NCBI GenBank assembly: GCA_003339415.1 | Contig: PDHQ01000194.1 | Location: forward strand, 1 to 64,000 | DNA: 64,000 nucleotides | Source of the DNA: Ophiocordyceps camponoti-saundersi (nom. inval.) | Lineage: Eukaryota; Ascomycota; Sordariomycetes; Hypocreales; Ophiocordycipitaceae | Direction of reading: 5' to 3' | In this document: positions 48,801-61,100 of the stretch, piece by piece | Layout: each line of letters begins with the position of its first letter | How positions within the stretch are numbered: the stretch's first letter is position 1 | Translations under genes and position numbers: made by a program | Notes under the pieces: model-generated | Seen by the model: the letters and a program-made list of their open reading frames with translations, nothing else | The model's database searches: none | Told to the model about the DNA's origin: nothing

Positions 48801-50644
48801 GGGGCCAGCACATACTTCAAGAATCGGTCATTCACACTCTTGATCGACAGTTGCAACATCTTTGCGAAGACTCATCCTTCCAGCTCGGAGCGGCTATTCG
48901 GCAATGGGCAGGGAAGCCTTGGGAAGGCTCACGATTGACACGTTTGCTAGAGCGGGCCACCAGAGTAGCCCTCCGCAGATGGTATCTTGATGCGAGGGTC
49001 CGCGCCAGAGGGCAAACGGTTTTACCTTGCGTCCGAGCCCGGCTTCCACCTGGTCTTTCGGTTCCGACAGCACCGACGGTGCTTCCATTTCATACCTTTA
49101 CTTGTCCGCTTCAGGCAGGTGAGGTGCGAGCAATAGCTCGATGCAATGCATTAAGGATTTCATGCTCAACTCTGCGATCGCCATGGCTCCCATCCACCCT
49201 GATGCCGCCACCGTCACCTCCGAGTCCTCAGTTGAACGTGGGTTACTTGTCCTCAGACTTCAATAATCACCCGTTGGCTCATCTGTAAGCGCCGCGGCCC
49301 CTTTCGTCCTCTCTCGGCAGCCGGACTAATGAGGAGTTGTGAAGAATGCAGTCGGTTTTCGGGTTTCATAATCCAAATCGAGTACGAGTATTTTGCTACG
49401 CCACCACGACCAGCGATGCATCCATACACAGACGACAAATTGAGGCTGAGGCCCCAGTGTTCCGCGACTTCAGTGGGTGGTCGCCAGAGAGGGTGGTTGG
49501 GCAAATCGGTCGAGACCATATTCATATCTTGGTCAACCTCAACGGCTACACCAGGGGGGCGCGAAATGAAATATTTGCTGCCAGACCGGCGCCAATTCAG
49601 ATGTCCTTTATGGGCTTCGCTGGCAGTCTGGGTGCCGAGTGGTGCGATTATATACTGGCAGACAAGACTGTGGTGCCCCCACCCACGTTGCGCCCTTGGC
49701 GCAGAAATGTCAGCATCGAAGACGTGTTCCACGATAATACCGAGTGCAGCGAAGGTGAGTGGGTATACTCCGAGAACGTCATCTTTTGCCGCAACACGTT
49801 CTTCTGCTGCGATCACGCTCAGTCGAACGGACGTGACGAGAAGGGCATGTCGTGGGAAGAGGAGACGCGGAGAAGATGGGAAATGCGCCGAAAGCTCTTC
49901 CCAAATATGCCTGATGATACCATCATCCTGGGTAATTTCAACCAGTTGTACAAGGTTAGCTGCTAACGAATACTCCAACGTCACGCGTTCTTACATTCTA
50001 ATTAGATTGAGCCGACGATATTTCGCTCATGGCTTCGGATATTGTCCCGCATTCCCAATGCAATTCTATGGCTTCTGCGATTTCCTGAGCCAGGCGAGCG
50101 AAACCTCAGGGCAATGGCCGAAGCTTGGGCTGGACCCGAGGTAGCCAAGCGTCTGATGTTCACAGACGTCGCTCCCAAGAATCAACACATAGCGCGGGCT
50201 CGAGTTTGTGACCTGTTCCTCGACACTCCCGAGTGTAACGCGCACACGACGGCGGCGGATGTGCTATGGTCCAGCACGCCGCTGCTCACTCTACCGCGCT
50301 ACCCTTACAAAATGTGCTCTCGCATCGCGGCCTCAATTCTGCGAGGTGCCCTTCCGCAATCGGCCGAGGGTCGTGAGGTTGCTGCGGAGCTCATTGTGGA
50401 CGATGAGACCGAATATGAGCAACGGGCGGTGGACCTAGCTGGAAAGCTGGTCTACATGAACACAGGCGAGGCAGGCTACAAGGAAGGCCGGGGGAAACTG
50501 GCAGACATTCGTCGACTATTGTGGGAGAACAGATGGCAGTGTGGTCTCTTTGATACCCGTCGATGGGTGGAAGAAGTGGAATGCGCATATGAGGAGGCGT
50601 GGCGGCGCTGGGTGGACGGGGTTGGAGGCGACATATATCTCTAA
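45867..50644 (+). CDS. TPR-containing O-GlcNAc transferase-like protein (GT41)
   Basis: Four exons: 45867-47386, 47440-49284, 49345-49954 and 50006-50644, giving 1537 aa. GT41 enzymes attach O-linked sugar to nuclear and cytoplasmic proteins. The first ~450 residues are polar and low-complexity. TPR-like helices follow, clearest at AMAYYNYGLRLDPNHVHLHT, LGSLLKDMGHLDLAIQMYER and IDAIAYYRRAVTTNPGFDEA. The catalytic half starts at NVGYLSSDFNNHPLAHLMQS and includes HILVNLNGYTRGARNEIFAA, PAPIQMSFMGFAGSLGAEW, LGNFNQLYKIEPTIFRSW and FLDTPECNAHTTAADVLW, then TPLLTLPRYPYKMCSRIAAS. These are the conserved GT41 blocks, including those that hold UDP-sugar. An in-frame ATG upstream was not seen. Between an AT block and a repeat pair, yet intact. 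Donor sugar and partners are unknown. Confidence 0.9.
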
Positions 50645-51758
50645 TACAGCTACGGAGTAAAGGGGCAACTTAACAGTACCTAGGTAGTTATATTAATAAT
50701 TAATCTATATAGGTAGGTGATGGGCAGGCATGACGCCTTGCTATGGAAGGCACGATTGGTACGGCCGCGGGTATAAATTAGCACGACCCCCCTCCCCCCT
50801 TCTAGACAGATCATCATCCTTAGGTCAAATTAAGCACGACCGATTTGCTGCTTTGAGGCACTATTCCTTTCTTTCTGGTGACCGAGACAGGGGGCCGCAA
50901 GGCCCTGGCGACGACCTTCTCCTCTGATCATAATAATGTCTAATCTGCCTACGCCTGCCGCTGCCGCTGCTACCTTTGCCTACGACTGCTTGACGCCCGC
51001 CGCGATAACGACTTTGGCGATGACGACCGCCTACTAAGACCGGCTGCTTACGACGCTGCCCTTAGGGGCCTTTTACCTCTTCTGCCTATGTGGCCTTCTT
51101 CTTCTTCGACCTTTTATAGCCTTAAGCTTTCGATAGTTCGGCCTGCCGGCTTCTTTTTCTTCTATATCTTATTAGCCCTATATGGCCCGATTACTTGTTT
51201 TTTTCGGCTCCGTCGATGGCCAAGGATGGCCCGGATGCCTATGTTTTCTGTTACCCGCGAGGGCTTACTGCCGGTTAAATAGTGCCTTAACGAGGCTTTA
51301 ATAGACGGAGGGTTAAATCCCCCTTTATCTGCGTTGTTAGTGATAGACTTAATAGGCAGGTATGAGGCCCTGCTACGGAAGGCACGTTTGGTACGGCCGT
51401 AGGTACAAATTGGCACGACCCCCCTCCCCCCTTTCTAGACAGATCCTTAGGTCAAATTGAGCACGACCGTTCTGCCGCTTTGAGGCAGTTATCCTTTCTT
51501 TCTGTAGGTAGGTAACAAGGTAGGTCTTACTACCTGCTTAAAAAGAGCATAACTACGACTGAATTCTTACTTTTATTCTGGTTTAACAAGAAAAAAGTTA
51601 TAATTAGTCTGAACTTTTTACAGACCACTATACGGACGTATATATATATAATAAAATGCACCCTAGCTAGCTTATCTAGGCGCTGTACGATTTAGCGGTA
51701 ATGCGGAACTATACCCATGTTAAGAAGGGTAAATGCGTGCCCTACATATATCATGAAA
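50645..51758. other. Intergenic region with repeat pair
   Basis: Between the ends of the GT41 gene (+) and MSP1 (-). Holds TACGGAGTA at 50651-50659 and the repeat pair at 50718-51504. No gene seen. Confidence 0.5.
50718..51504. mobile_element. Diverged LTR-like repeat pair (TRIM-like?)
   Basis: Two related direct repeats, 50718-50877 and 51350-51504, share long blocks (GGCACGACC-type, CTAGACAGATC, CTTAGGTCAAATT, CCTTTCTTTCTG) around a 472-bp interior rich in GCC/CTG triplets but without a supported gene. Differences include non-RIP changes and a 6-base indel, so it is older than the TRIM at 35.7 kb. Both outer ends abut TAGGTAGG (50710-50717 and 51505-51512). No CA end or primer site was recognised, so an LTR identity is tentative. 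Confidence 0.5.
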
Positions 51759-53165
51759 CTATAGGCTCTCATAGCCACCTTGCGTCGAATTTATTTTGTC
51801 CTCGACGGAAATCTGTCTGCTGACCCGTCCAGCAAAGTCGGATGTTTTGATGCCTCGGAAGTCGCTCGGGTTGGCAGTCGCCATATGCCTTCGATCGTTG
51901 GCACGAGTCTTCAGATATTCCCGCACTGGCGCCATCGCTGCCTCTCGGCAGGCCTCCTTGATATCACTACCGGACATGCCTTCTGTGATTTGTGACACGT
52001 AATCAAGATCGAAATCTCGTGTGTCCCTTTTCGTTTCTTGCAAAAGCAGCTCGAGTATCTTCCGGCGCTGTGCCTGACCTGGTAAAGGCACGGGAAACTT
52101 CTTCGGCATGCGACGAAGAATGGCCTCGTCAATGTCATGGATGCGATTAGTCGCCCCTAGTACGACGATCTGCGCTGGCCTGCCGGAGGAATCTGCCGAC
52201 GTAAGACCATCCCATAACGTCATGAACCTGTACTTCGTAAGCGTGGCAAACCCGACGTATGCCGCAGTCTTGTTTACTCTGCCTTGACCATCCCGCTGGC
52301 TTCATGCTCGCCGCTTCTCCGCCTCCCAAGGACGGCGTCGATTTCATCGATAAAGATTATGGAGGGCTGCATCTTGCGGGCAAGAGAGAAGACGGCTCTG
52401 ACAATCTTGTTTGAGTCTCCGTACCATTTCTCCGTTATTGTCGATATATGAAGGTTTATAAATGATGCGCCGCTCTCGCGCGCCAAGGCTTTTGCTAACA
52501 TGGTCTTTCCACAGCCTGGTGGTCCGAAAAGAAGTACTCCTGATGGCGCAGAGAGAAGTGATGCGGAGTGCGAGTAGAGATGCGGTAGCGTCAGAGGATA
52601 GATGACCGACTCCTTTAACTCCTCGACGATCATGTCCAGACCACCAATATCTTGTCAGTTGCTATTAGCGCATACCCAAGCCATTGGGCTGCAGATCCTC
52701 GAATCTTGGCCGACAGCTATTCTGGCTGCTCACCGTCAAATCCAACATGTATGTCTTCTGGAGCAATCATTTCCAGAGCCACCATGCTCTCGTATTCATT
52801 AAGAGCAAGGTCCTCGCCATTGCGCTCGCCCTTCCGAACCCGCTCGTCATCGCAAACACTATTTCCGACGTTCCTCGGTCGGTTAAGTTTCTCTAGGTGC
52901 GCTTTGGCCTGGCGTCGCGCCTGCTCGTGCTTCTCCTTGTCTGGATCGGCAATGTTGCTAAGAATTGGATGCAAGAAATTTTGAGCTATGTAGAGGCCGG
53001 CCGTCATCTTGTGTCGTGTTAGTGATCCTTCCTGTCACGTTACGATGATTCGGCAGAGCAGACCACGCCGGCAAACAGAAGAAGGTCTATGGCGATATCG
53101 CCAAATTTCCGCTTCCTGCCCATTTCCGCGGCCAATCGTAGCCAAGAGGTCGGCTGGTCAGACAT
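51759..53165 (-). CDS. msp1: Mitochondrial AAA+ membrane-protein extractase Msp1/ATAD1
   Basis: Four exons: 53165-53064, 53007-52734, 52650-52278 and 52227-51759, giving 405 aa. Msp1 sits in the mitochondrial outer membrane and peroxisome and pulls out mislocalised tail-anchored proteins. Exons 1 and 2 together form the N-terminal membrane span ([20 protein letters not shown], about residues 23-42). An acidic linker precedes the AAA+ core: VGFDDIGGLD, Walker A GPPGCGKT (168-175), pore loop EKWYGDS and Walker B IIFIDEID (223-230). Next come [20 protein letters not shown] with the arginine fingers and [20 protein letters not shown] in the lid. All catalytic residues are present. Exon 1 has an unusual GTCTGC donor, but it is needed to supply the membrane span. 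Confidence 0.94.
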
Positions 53166-53439
53166 TCGACCATGAGACTCGGAGGCACCCGCCTCAAGAA
53201 TGACGCCTGAGAGAGTGAGGGCGATGTATTTGCAGAATCAAGGTAGAGATGTTCTGGTTTTTTCCGGATTGAAAAATGTCGTAGGAGGCTTGCACACAAA
53301 CATAGGTATGCACGCAGCGTGGCGCAGGTCTGTCAGGATAAATAGAATTATATGGCTGTAGGAGCCACTACTAAGGGAGCTCGGAAGGCGACTCCCCCTC
53401 TCGACGTTTATAAAGGCAGAACTAATCATTTGTAATCGT

Positions 53440-56130
53440 TCAAGGTCTAGTTAAGCATAAGTTAGGTTATAACTAAGCTATAGTTAAACTCAAACTTAAG
53501 AGAAAGAGTAAGGCATCTCGAGGATACATTACTTATTATACGCCCCAGTACTTCAAGCTTAATATAATAAAGTAAAATAATTAATTTTTATATAGCTATA
53601 AATAATTTAATTTAATTTTTAGAGATAAAAACATAAAACTTTTAAGCTTTAAGAAAATTAAGAAAATTAAGAAAAAGTAAATATTAAGTATTTAGCCTTA
53701 ATATATATCTATATTTACTAATAGTTAAAGTAAATTAGCTTAATATATTTTATATAAAATATATAAATAATTATATTAAGTATAAACTAATTACTAATCT
53801 TATTATAGCTAAAGCTATTTACGCTATAATTAAAATAGCTTATAAGCTAAGCTTTAATTATAACTTTTAATTAGTAAATTAAAGCTAAAGTTATTATAAG
53901 TTTAAGGTAAATCTTATATTAATAAGGGTAATAGAAAAATACTATTTAATATATTAAGGAAACTCGCGCTATTATATATAATAATAGCTTTTGCGCTAAT
54001 TAAGTTATTTAAGTAGCCGCTAGGTATATATTATTTTAAAAATTATAGCCTCTTACCCTTAGCGAAGATTTTATTATTAAAGTAACTAAAAATTTAACTA
54101 ATACTAACTAACTTATTACGGCTATTATAGCTTAGACTTAAGAGTAATATATCTTTTTTATATAATCGATTAATTTTTATAATTAGGTAATAGATAAATT
54201 ACGCTATATTTACTATATAGCTAAGAATAAGGTAATATTATAAGGGATTCCCTTACCTTAGAATCGCCCCCTTATCCTTATTACTCCCTTACTTATTATT
54301 AAAACTTTTACTACTTTAGTATTTATTAAGTTTAAGTTAAAGTTAAAAGCTAATAAATTTATTATATTTAATATTACTCCTATTTTTATTACTAAGAAAG
54401 CTCCCGCCGCTATTAAAGGCGCTATAAGCGCTTATAATATAACCGCGCCGCCTTTTTATAAGAAGATTTCTAATCTTATTTAAAATAATCTTATTAATAA
54501 ATAATTTAATAATAAGAATCTTTTAACGCTAAATAATAACTATATTATATTAAATATAAAGTAATAAAAGCTAATAATAATTACTTTAAGTTATATTTAT
54601 AGTTATAGTTATAGCTAAAACTATAATTATAGCTATAATAATTATAAATATTTTTACGCTTTATATAGTTAAATTAGTTTTTAATATATAGTTAAGGTAA
54701 TCTAAACTTAGAGTTAAGTAAGCGGTTATTAAAATAATAAATAATAGTATATTATTATATAATAATTATTACGCGTTTATGTTAAGGTTTGCGTCTTTAT
54801 TCTCCTTCTTTTTATAAAATAATAATATAAAGTTAAACTAATAAAGTCTTTTTAGTAAAAAAAACTAATATATAAGTTTTATTATAAATTAAGGGTTATT
54901 AAGTGCCTTAATAAGGTCTTGCTAATCTTATATCGGACGCTTATTAGCGTTAAAAAAAGGATTATCTTTATAAATAAAAGTATAATTAAGGAAAATATAT
55001 AGGATTATTTTATTATTATTATTATATAAATATCGCTTTAATATTATCTTAAATACCTTATAAGCTTAGAGGAAGAAATTAAGTTTATAATATTTAATTT
55101 TAAGTTATATAAATATTATATTAATAAACTTAAGGAGTCCCTTATATATATATAAAGCGGAGCTAGCTTTAAGCTATAATAGCTTATTTATAAAATAGCT
55201 ATATAATTACCTATATTTTTTCAACTTTCTTTTTTAGATTACTAATAAAGAAGTTACTTATTATAAAGTTAAATATTAAAGTTATATTACTTACGCTTTA
55301 TTACTAGCTTAAGGCTAGTTTATATTATATAAAAGTTCTCTAAGTTTTAAAATACTAAGTATTTTCTCTAATAAGGGTATTTTTTATATTTTTAATATAC
55401 TTACTTAGCTACCTTATTTATTATAATATAAATAAGGTTTATTATTTTAATATATTATAGGTAATAATAAATATATATTATTCGGTAAGTAAAATAAAGG
55501 TTAAAAGGTAAGATAAAAGCCTTAGCTTTAATATAATAAATAAGAGTAGCCTTATTAGCTCTAGTAATAACTTAAAGGTACTTAGATTATTTTATAGCTA
55601 AGGCTTTTATAATAAGGCTATATAGCTTCCTCCTAGCTATATTAATAAGGTAAACTAAGTTATATTAAATATAATAGCTAACTTAATAGCTTTAATATAA
55701 ACTTCCCTTACCCTTAATAAAGTATAGCTTTATATTAACGCTATAATCTTAGTAAGGGCTAAGTATTAGCGCTTAAGCTTAGCGGTAAATTTATAAGAGT
55801 ATATATAAAAGTACAGCTATAATAAGCTTATATAATTATTTATAACTACTTTTAGTGCGTTTTATAAAACAATTTTAATACTATTTTAAAGCGCTTTTAA
55901 AACGCTATATAATATATATTTTTTTATTATAATCGGATAAGAGATAAGCTTATAATATAGCCTAAGACTTATAATATAAAAGAGGAACAAGCTGCATATA
56001 CTAAAGCCTATAAGGGCCTACTATAGCGCACGTATATGCCCCACAGTGCTTATTTTATAGCGCTTATAAGGTCTCACGTATAGCGCTTATAGGGCCTAAG
56101 CGTATAAGGGCCTAAGCGCTTATATAGCCT
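53440..56130. other. RIP-mutated transposon remnants, unassigned
   Basis: Extremely AT-rich, CA/TG-poor DNA without any coding frame. Contains tandem TATAGT-like units near 54596-54650. It looks like one or more old repeats, but no LTR pair or protein remnant was assigned. Some CA/TG reappears near 55985-56060, perhaps marking an element boundary. Confidence 0.6.
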
Positions 56131-57794
56131 TAATCGTATATATTATATATAGATTTTGCCGTAAAACCTCGATCTTCTAAGTTAAATAATAAAAGAAGAA
56201 AATACCTATAAATAAAGGGGCAGAAAGGTCTTATAGCTACGTTAGAGTATTATAGCCGAGGACTTTAAAATATCTTAGAAAATACCTTCGTTACTAAGAA
56301 ATTATCTATAAAAGAAGGAGGGTTTTCCTACTTACTTTATTAGTATTATTATCTTATATTTATAATTGAATCACCTCTCCTACCCTTAATTCTTTATTTT
56401 TTTCCTTAATTTAACTATCACGTGATACCTCTTCTCTCGCTTTATTATATAATATTTTTTTCCTAATCCGTTACTATTTTTCTCGACTATATATTACCTT
56501 TTAAGGTTATAAGCCCGGGTTTAGCTTACTAACTCGGGATACCTTTACTTTTTAATCCTCTTTTTTACCCCCTTCTACTTAGATTTTTATACCTTAAATT
56601 ACCTTTTTCAAATCCTCTTTTCTCGGCGCTTTATAGCTATTTAACCTACCTTTTTTTAAAAAATTTCCTTATTAATTAATTATAAGTAACGCTAAAAAAT
56701 ACCTTTTTACTAAGCTTTTAGGCTTAGCTAACTATATATACTAGGCTTTAAAAATAAACTCTTTTTTAATTAGAGAGAAGCTTTAAGGGGCTCTAGGCAC
56801 TATAGCTTATAATAGAATAGAGGAGGCTTAAGCCCTTATAAGGCTTTAGCTTAAAAATAGGCCCCTTATTTAGATAATATACCTTCGCTTTATAATAAAG
56901 GCTTAGGATAAACTTAAGGGCCTTTATAACCCTATTTACTTTATAAGTAATTTCCTTTTAACTAAGGAATTACTAGAAATAGGTAAGGTAACGCTTTATA
57001 ATATAGAGGATTACCTAAATCGTATAAAAGCTATTTAGGAAAAGCTTAAAGTAAGGGATATTATAATCTTAGAAATAGTCCTTATAATATAGGTTTTAAA
57101 TAACCTCTTAGAGCCTTTTTAGGGCTTTATAATATATATAATATAGGACTTATATAATAATAAAGGGTCTTATAACTTAAGTAAGTTATTTGCTAATATA
57201 CTAAATAAGGCTAAATATTATAAGTCTAATAATCTAGAAGAAGAACCTTAGGCTTTTCTAGTTATAAAAAAGCTTTAGAAAAAGCAGAAAAAGGCTTTTA
57301 AATATACCTACTATTAGCTCCCCGGGCACTTCGATAAGGACTACTATTTCCTTTACCTAGAAAAGGCCCTAAAGGGTTTTAAACTTAGGGAAAATAAGGT
57401 AGTAAAGAAACCCGTAAAAAAGCCTTTACGGAAAAGTTATAAAACCTTTAGCTTTTTAAATATAAAGCTTATAAAAGTAAATAAGCTAAAGAAAATATTT
57501 ATAATAATAAATATAAATATAGTACCTATAGAAATAAATATTCCTTTAGCGCTTACGCTTAGAAGGGTAGTAGAAATAAACTCTAAGGCTAAAGAAGAAG
57601 AAAAATTAGAGGTAAAGGTATACTATAATATAACTAAGAACGCTATAAATAACTTTAATAATTTTATAGGAGCTTTAAAGACTTTTTATAACGCTATATA
57701 ATAATTAGTAAATACTATTAAAAATATAATCTTTATATATAAATAGCTTTTTAGATAATAAAAAATATATATATATTATATACGATATAAGTAC
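56130..57794 (+). mobile_element. Second Ty1/copia element, 5' part, RIP-mutated
   Basis: GGTTATAAGCCCGGG near 56511 matches the copia half-tRNA-Met primer site with one G-to-A. Downstream, a forward frame near 57305-57390 reads TYY*LPGHFDKDYY, a gag zinc knuckle (C-x2-C-x4-H-x4-C) in which Cys codons became Tyr and a Gln became stop. The element is interrupted at 57795 by a gypsy element and continues at 63741. Its left LTR end could not be fixed and the right LTR lies beyond the window. Confidence 0.65.
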
Positions 57795-58119
57795 TATTAC
57801 GGCCGTAAAATACGTTAACTAAATAATAGTATTAGCACTATAAATAAAGATTCTAAGCTAAGGAGAAGGGAAAGAAAAGAGGAAAACTCCCGTAGGCGAA
57901 ATCTTAGTAAAATATATAAAGGCACGTGCTAGTAGAGATAAGAGAGGGTAAAGGGGAAATCTTAGTAAAAGGTTAACTTTATTTCTAGGTAATTTCCTAC
58001 TAAGGTCTTCCTAAGGATTTTACGATAAGGTTTCCGAGGTTATATAACTATAGTTAGAAATCCTCGGAAATTACCGTAAAATATTTAGAAGAAATCCCTA
58101 TAATTACTAGCGCGTAATA
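57795..58119 (-). repeat. Gypsy LTR, left copy
   Basis: 325 bp; pairs with 63411-63735. Retains GGCACGTGC. Confidence 0.9.
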
Positions 58120-61100
58120 CTACCCCCTAATAAAGGTCTTAATATACTTATTAAAACTAGTAATAGCGATAACGTAGCTAGGTATTTAGGGAAATAAGCG
58201 TATTATCTTAGTTATTATTTTAATACTTATAATCCGCGGCGGCGGCTTTAACCTAATATTAGAGATTAATAAGCAAATTAGCGGTATTTAGGAAATAATC
58301 GTAGAATTCCTTAAGGGCTATAAGTATATAATAGAAATTCCTAATAAAATATTATATCTTATCCGGATCGTAACTACGCTAGCGGACTTAATATTCTAAC
58401 CGATAACGCTATCCGGTAACCTAAAATTAGAGGATTTACTTAACTTTTTATTTTAGTATATTATCGATATTTTTTAGCTTAGCGGGAAATATCTCTTACT
58501 TAGGTAGTAGATCTATAATAGCTTTCCGAAAATAGTTAGCGTAAAATAAGTTTATTATCTAATAGCTATCTAGTAAGTTAAGAATATAGCTATAGCTTTA
58601 TTCCTTAATAATCGTAAAAAGCTTAGATTATTAAGCGTTAAAGCGCGTTATAGGTATAGTTATAAAGAAGCCCTTATAGCTAAAAAATACCTTATCGCTA
58701 ACTATAAAGTTTACTAAGCGATATTTCTTATTTACTTATATTTCTTACTTACGGTAAGCTTTTTTAATAGCGTTTTAAGCTTACTATTATATTTCCTATA
58801 TATAGGCGACGAGTTTATAAGCTATAGTAATCGGGCTTAAGGTAGTTAAAAGACTTAGGGGACTAGCTACTAAAAGGGGGTTTCGTATATTCTTATTAAG
58901 GGCGACTATAAGCGGTATTATATTAATCGAAGCGTGCTACGAGAAGTTATATGCGAAATTTAGCGCGGGAAGGAAAGTACTCTAATTATCCTAATATTTA
59001 TTCGTATAAAACTATAGCTTTTAGTTTAAGTACTAATTAGTTACCTCTACGCTACTTTATATTTATAAGTATAAGGTATTATTATAGTAATACTTAATAT
59101 TAGTTAACTAATTAATTTTACTAAGAAATCTTAAGATAAATAAGTTAGTATTATTAATAATTTATATATCTAGTACGCTAAAGAGACGATAGAGGTATTA
59201 AAAGTAGCGTCTAGTAAGCACTTTTATTATATTATTCTTCTTACTTAGTAATATAGTAATAATCTAGCTTAGCTTATAGATAAAAGTTTAGATATAATTA
59301 TACCTAAAGTAATCTTCTAATATAGCTTTCCTATTATAAGCTATATACTCTTATATAGAAGTTAGAATAGGTAAAAGATATAGTAAGCTTAGGGTTTTAT
59401 CCTTTAAAATCTTATTCCTTTAATATTTATAATAGTTATAAATATATTAATAAATATCTTATTTTATTCTAAGCTAGTAATAATCTTATTAGAATATCTA
59501 AGTAATCTTATTCTAGCTACTATAAGCGAAAATAGCTAGCTTATATATATTCCGAATTAGGGTAATATAAAAAAAAAGCTACTTCTAACTATCTTATTCG
59601 GGAATAACTAAGAGGTTATTATAGAATCTAAAATCTTAGCTTATATTCTCCTTCTAGATTAATTATATTAATTTTACTCCTAATAAGGCAGAGTTTTCTC
59701 CGAGGCGGACTAAGGTAATTATAAAGATCGGGGTTAGGATTTCGAATTTAAGGCTTTCCGGAGGAATTATTATAAGCGTCCTTTCCTCTTTTTTATAAGC
59801 TTTTATAATTAGAAGCTTAGCCGTCTTATATAAAAGGGTATTAGTAGCTATATTTAATTAGCTAAGTTAATATAAAAAATAAATATCGAACTAAGTAAAG
59901 AAATCGGATTATTAGACTTAGTAAATAGAAAATAATCTTTTTATTATAAAGTAAACTAAGGCCTTATAATCTATAATTATATTAAATTTCTAACTAAGTA
60001 ATTCCGGGTAGAAATATTTAAGGCTTTATATAATAGCGAGAAATTCGCGGTCTTAAATTAAATATATATATTTAGCTAAGTTTATCGTTTTTAAGAAAAA
60101 GCTTATTAGCTTTTACGCTTAGTTATTTTATTATTACTAAAGTATACTAGCGGTAATATTCTAAGAGGCGTTAGTTTTAAGCTAAGTTAGGAGTTTAGGA
60201 TAGAAAAAAGTAAGTACTAGGGCTTACGTAGCTAGTTTCTTTATCTTATTAAAAGCTTCCTTTTATTCCGGTCCGAGCTCGAAAATAATATCCTTTTTTA
60301 GGAGATAATTTAAGGGTTCCGTAATAATATTAATATAGTAATAGAAAATCCGGATAAAGTTATATAATTTTACGAATAAATAAATAGCTTTATAATCCCG
60401 GAGATTTTTAAATTTTTAGTTTTAGATTACTTATACTTTATAGGGGTTTATACTTATTTCTTAGCTCGCGTATAATATTATACTAAGGTAGTTAACTTTA
60501 GTAATATTAAATTTTAATTTCTAGATATCTTCTTATAAGTTCGCTTAGTATAAGCGCTAGATTATTTCTTAGTATTCCTCTTAATATTCTTTTTTTTTAC
60601 TATTTAAATAAATTAATATATTATTAGCGTATATATTTACGTAGCAGTTAAGGAGATCGTAAAGTTAGGCGTTAATTAAGTTTTAGAACTAAGTAAGTTT
60701 TATTTTAAGGCCGAATAGAAAAATAAGCTAATAGAATATATTAAACCTTATATAGAAAGCTATAAAATACTTAAAGTTAAGGTTAAGATAAAGATAGTAA
60801 AATACTTAAATAATATCGATTTTTAAAAACTATTACGCCTCCTAGTAGCTAAACGCTATATTTTCTAAGGAGGGAGCTAGTAAAATTTAACTTTTTAAGT
60901 AATTATTTATTTATCGGTAATTAATATAAAAGCGTTAAGCTATTAAGTATAGCTTCGAGGCGAAGAGAATAAAGGCGGCGTAAGGGCTAATATTTAGTTT
61001 AATAAAACTAATCTTAAGTAAATAGTTAATAATCTCCTTTTCTAAAAGTAAGTATTTTACTAATATTTTATAAGAAAAAGGTTTTACTAAGTTTAGGGGC

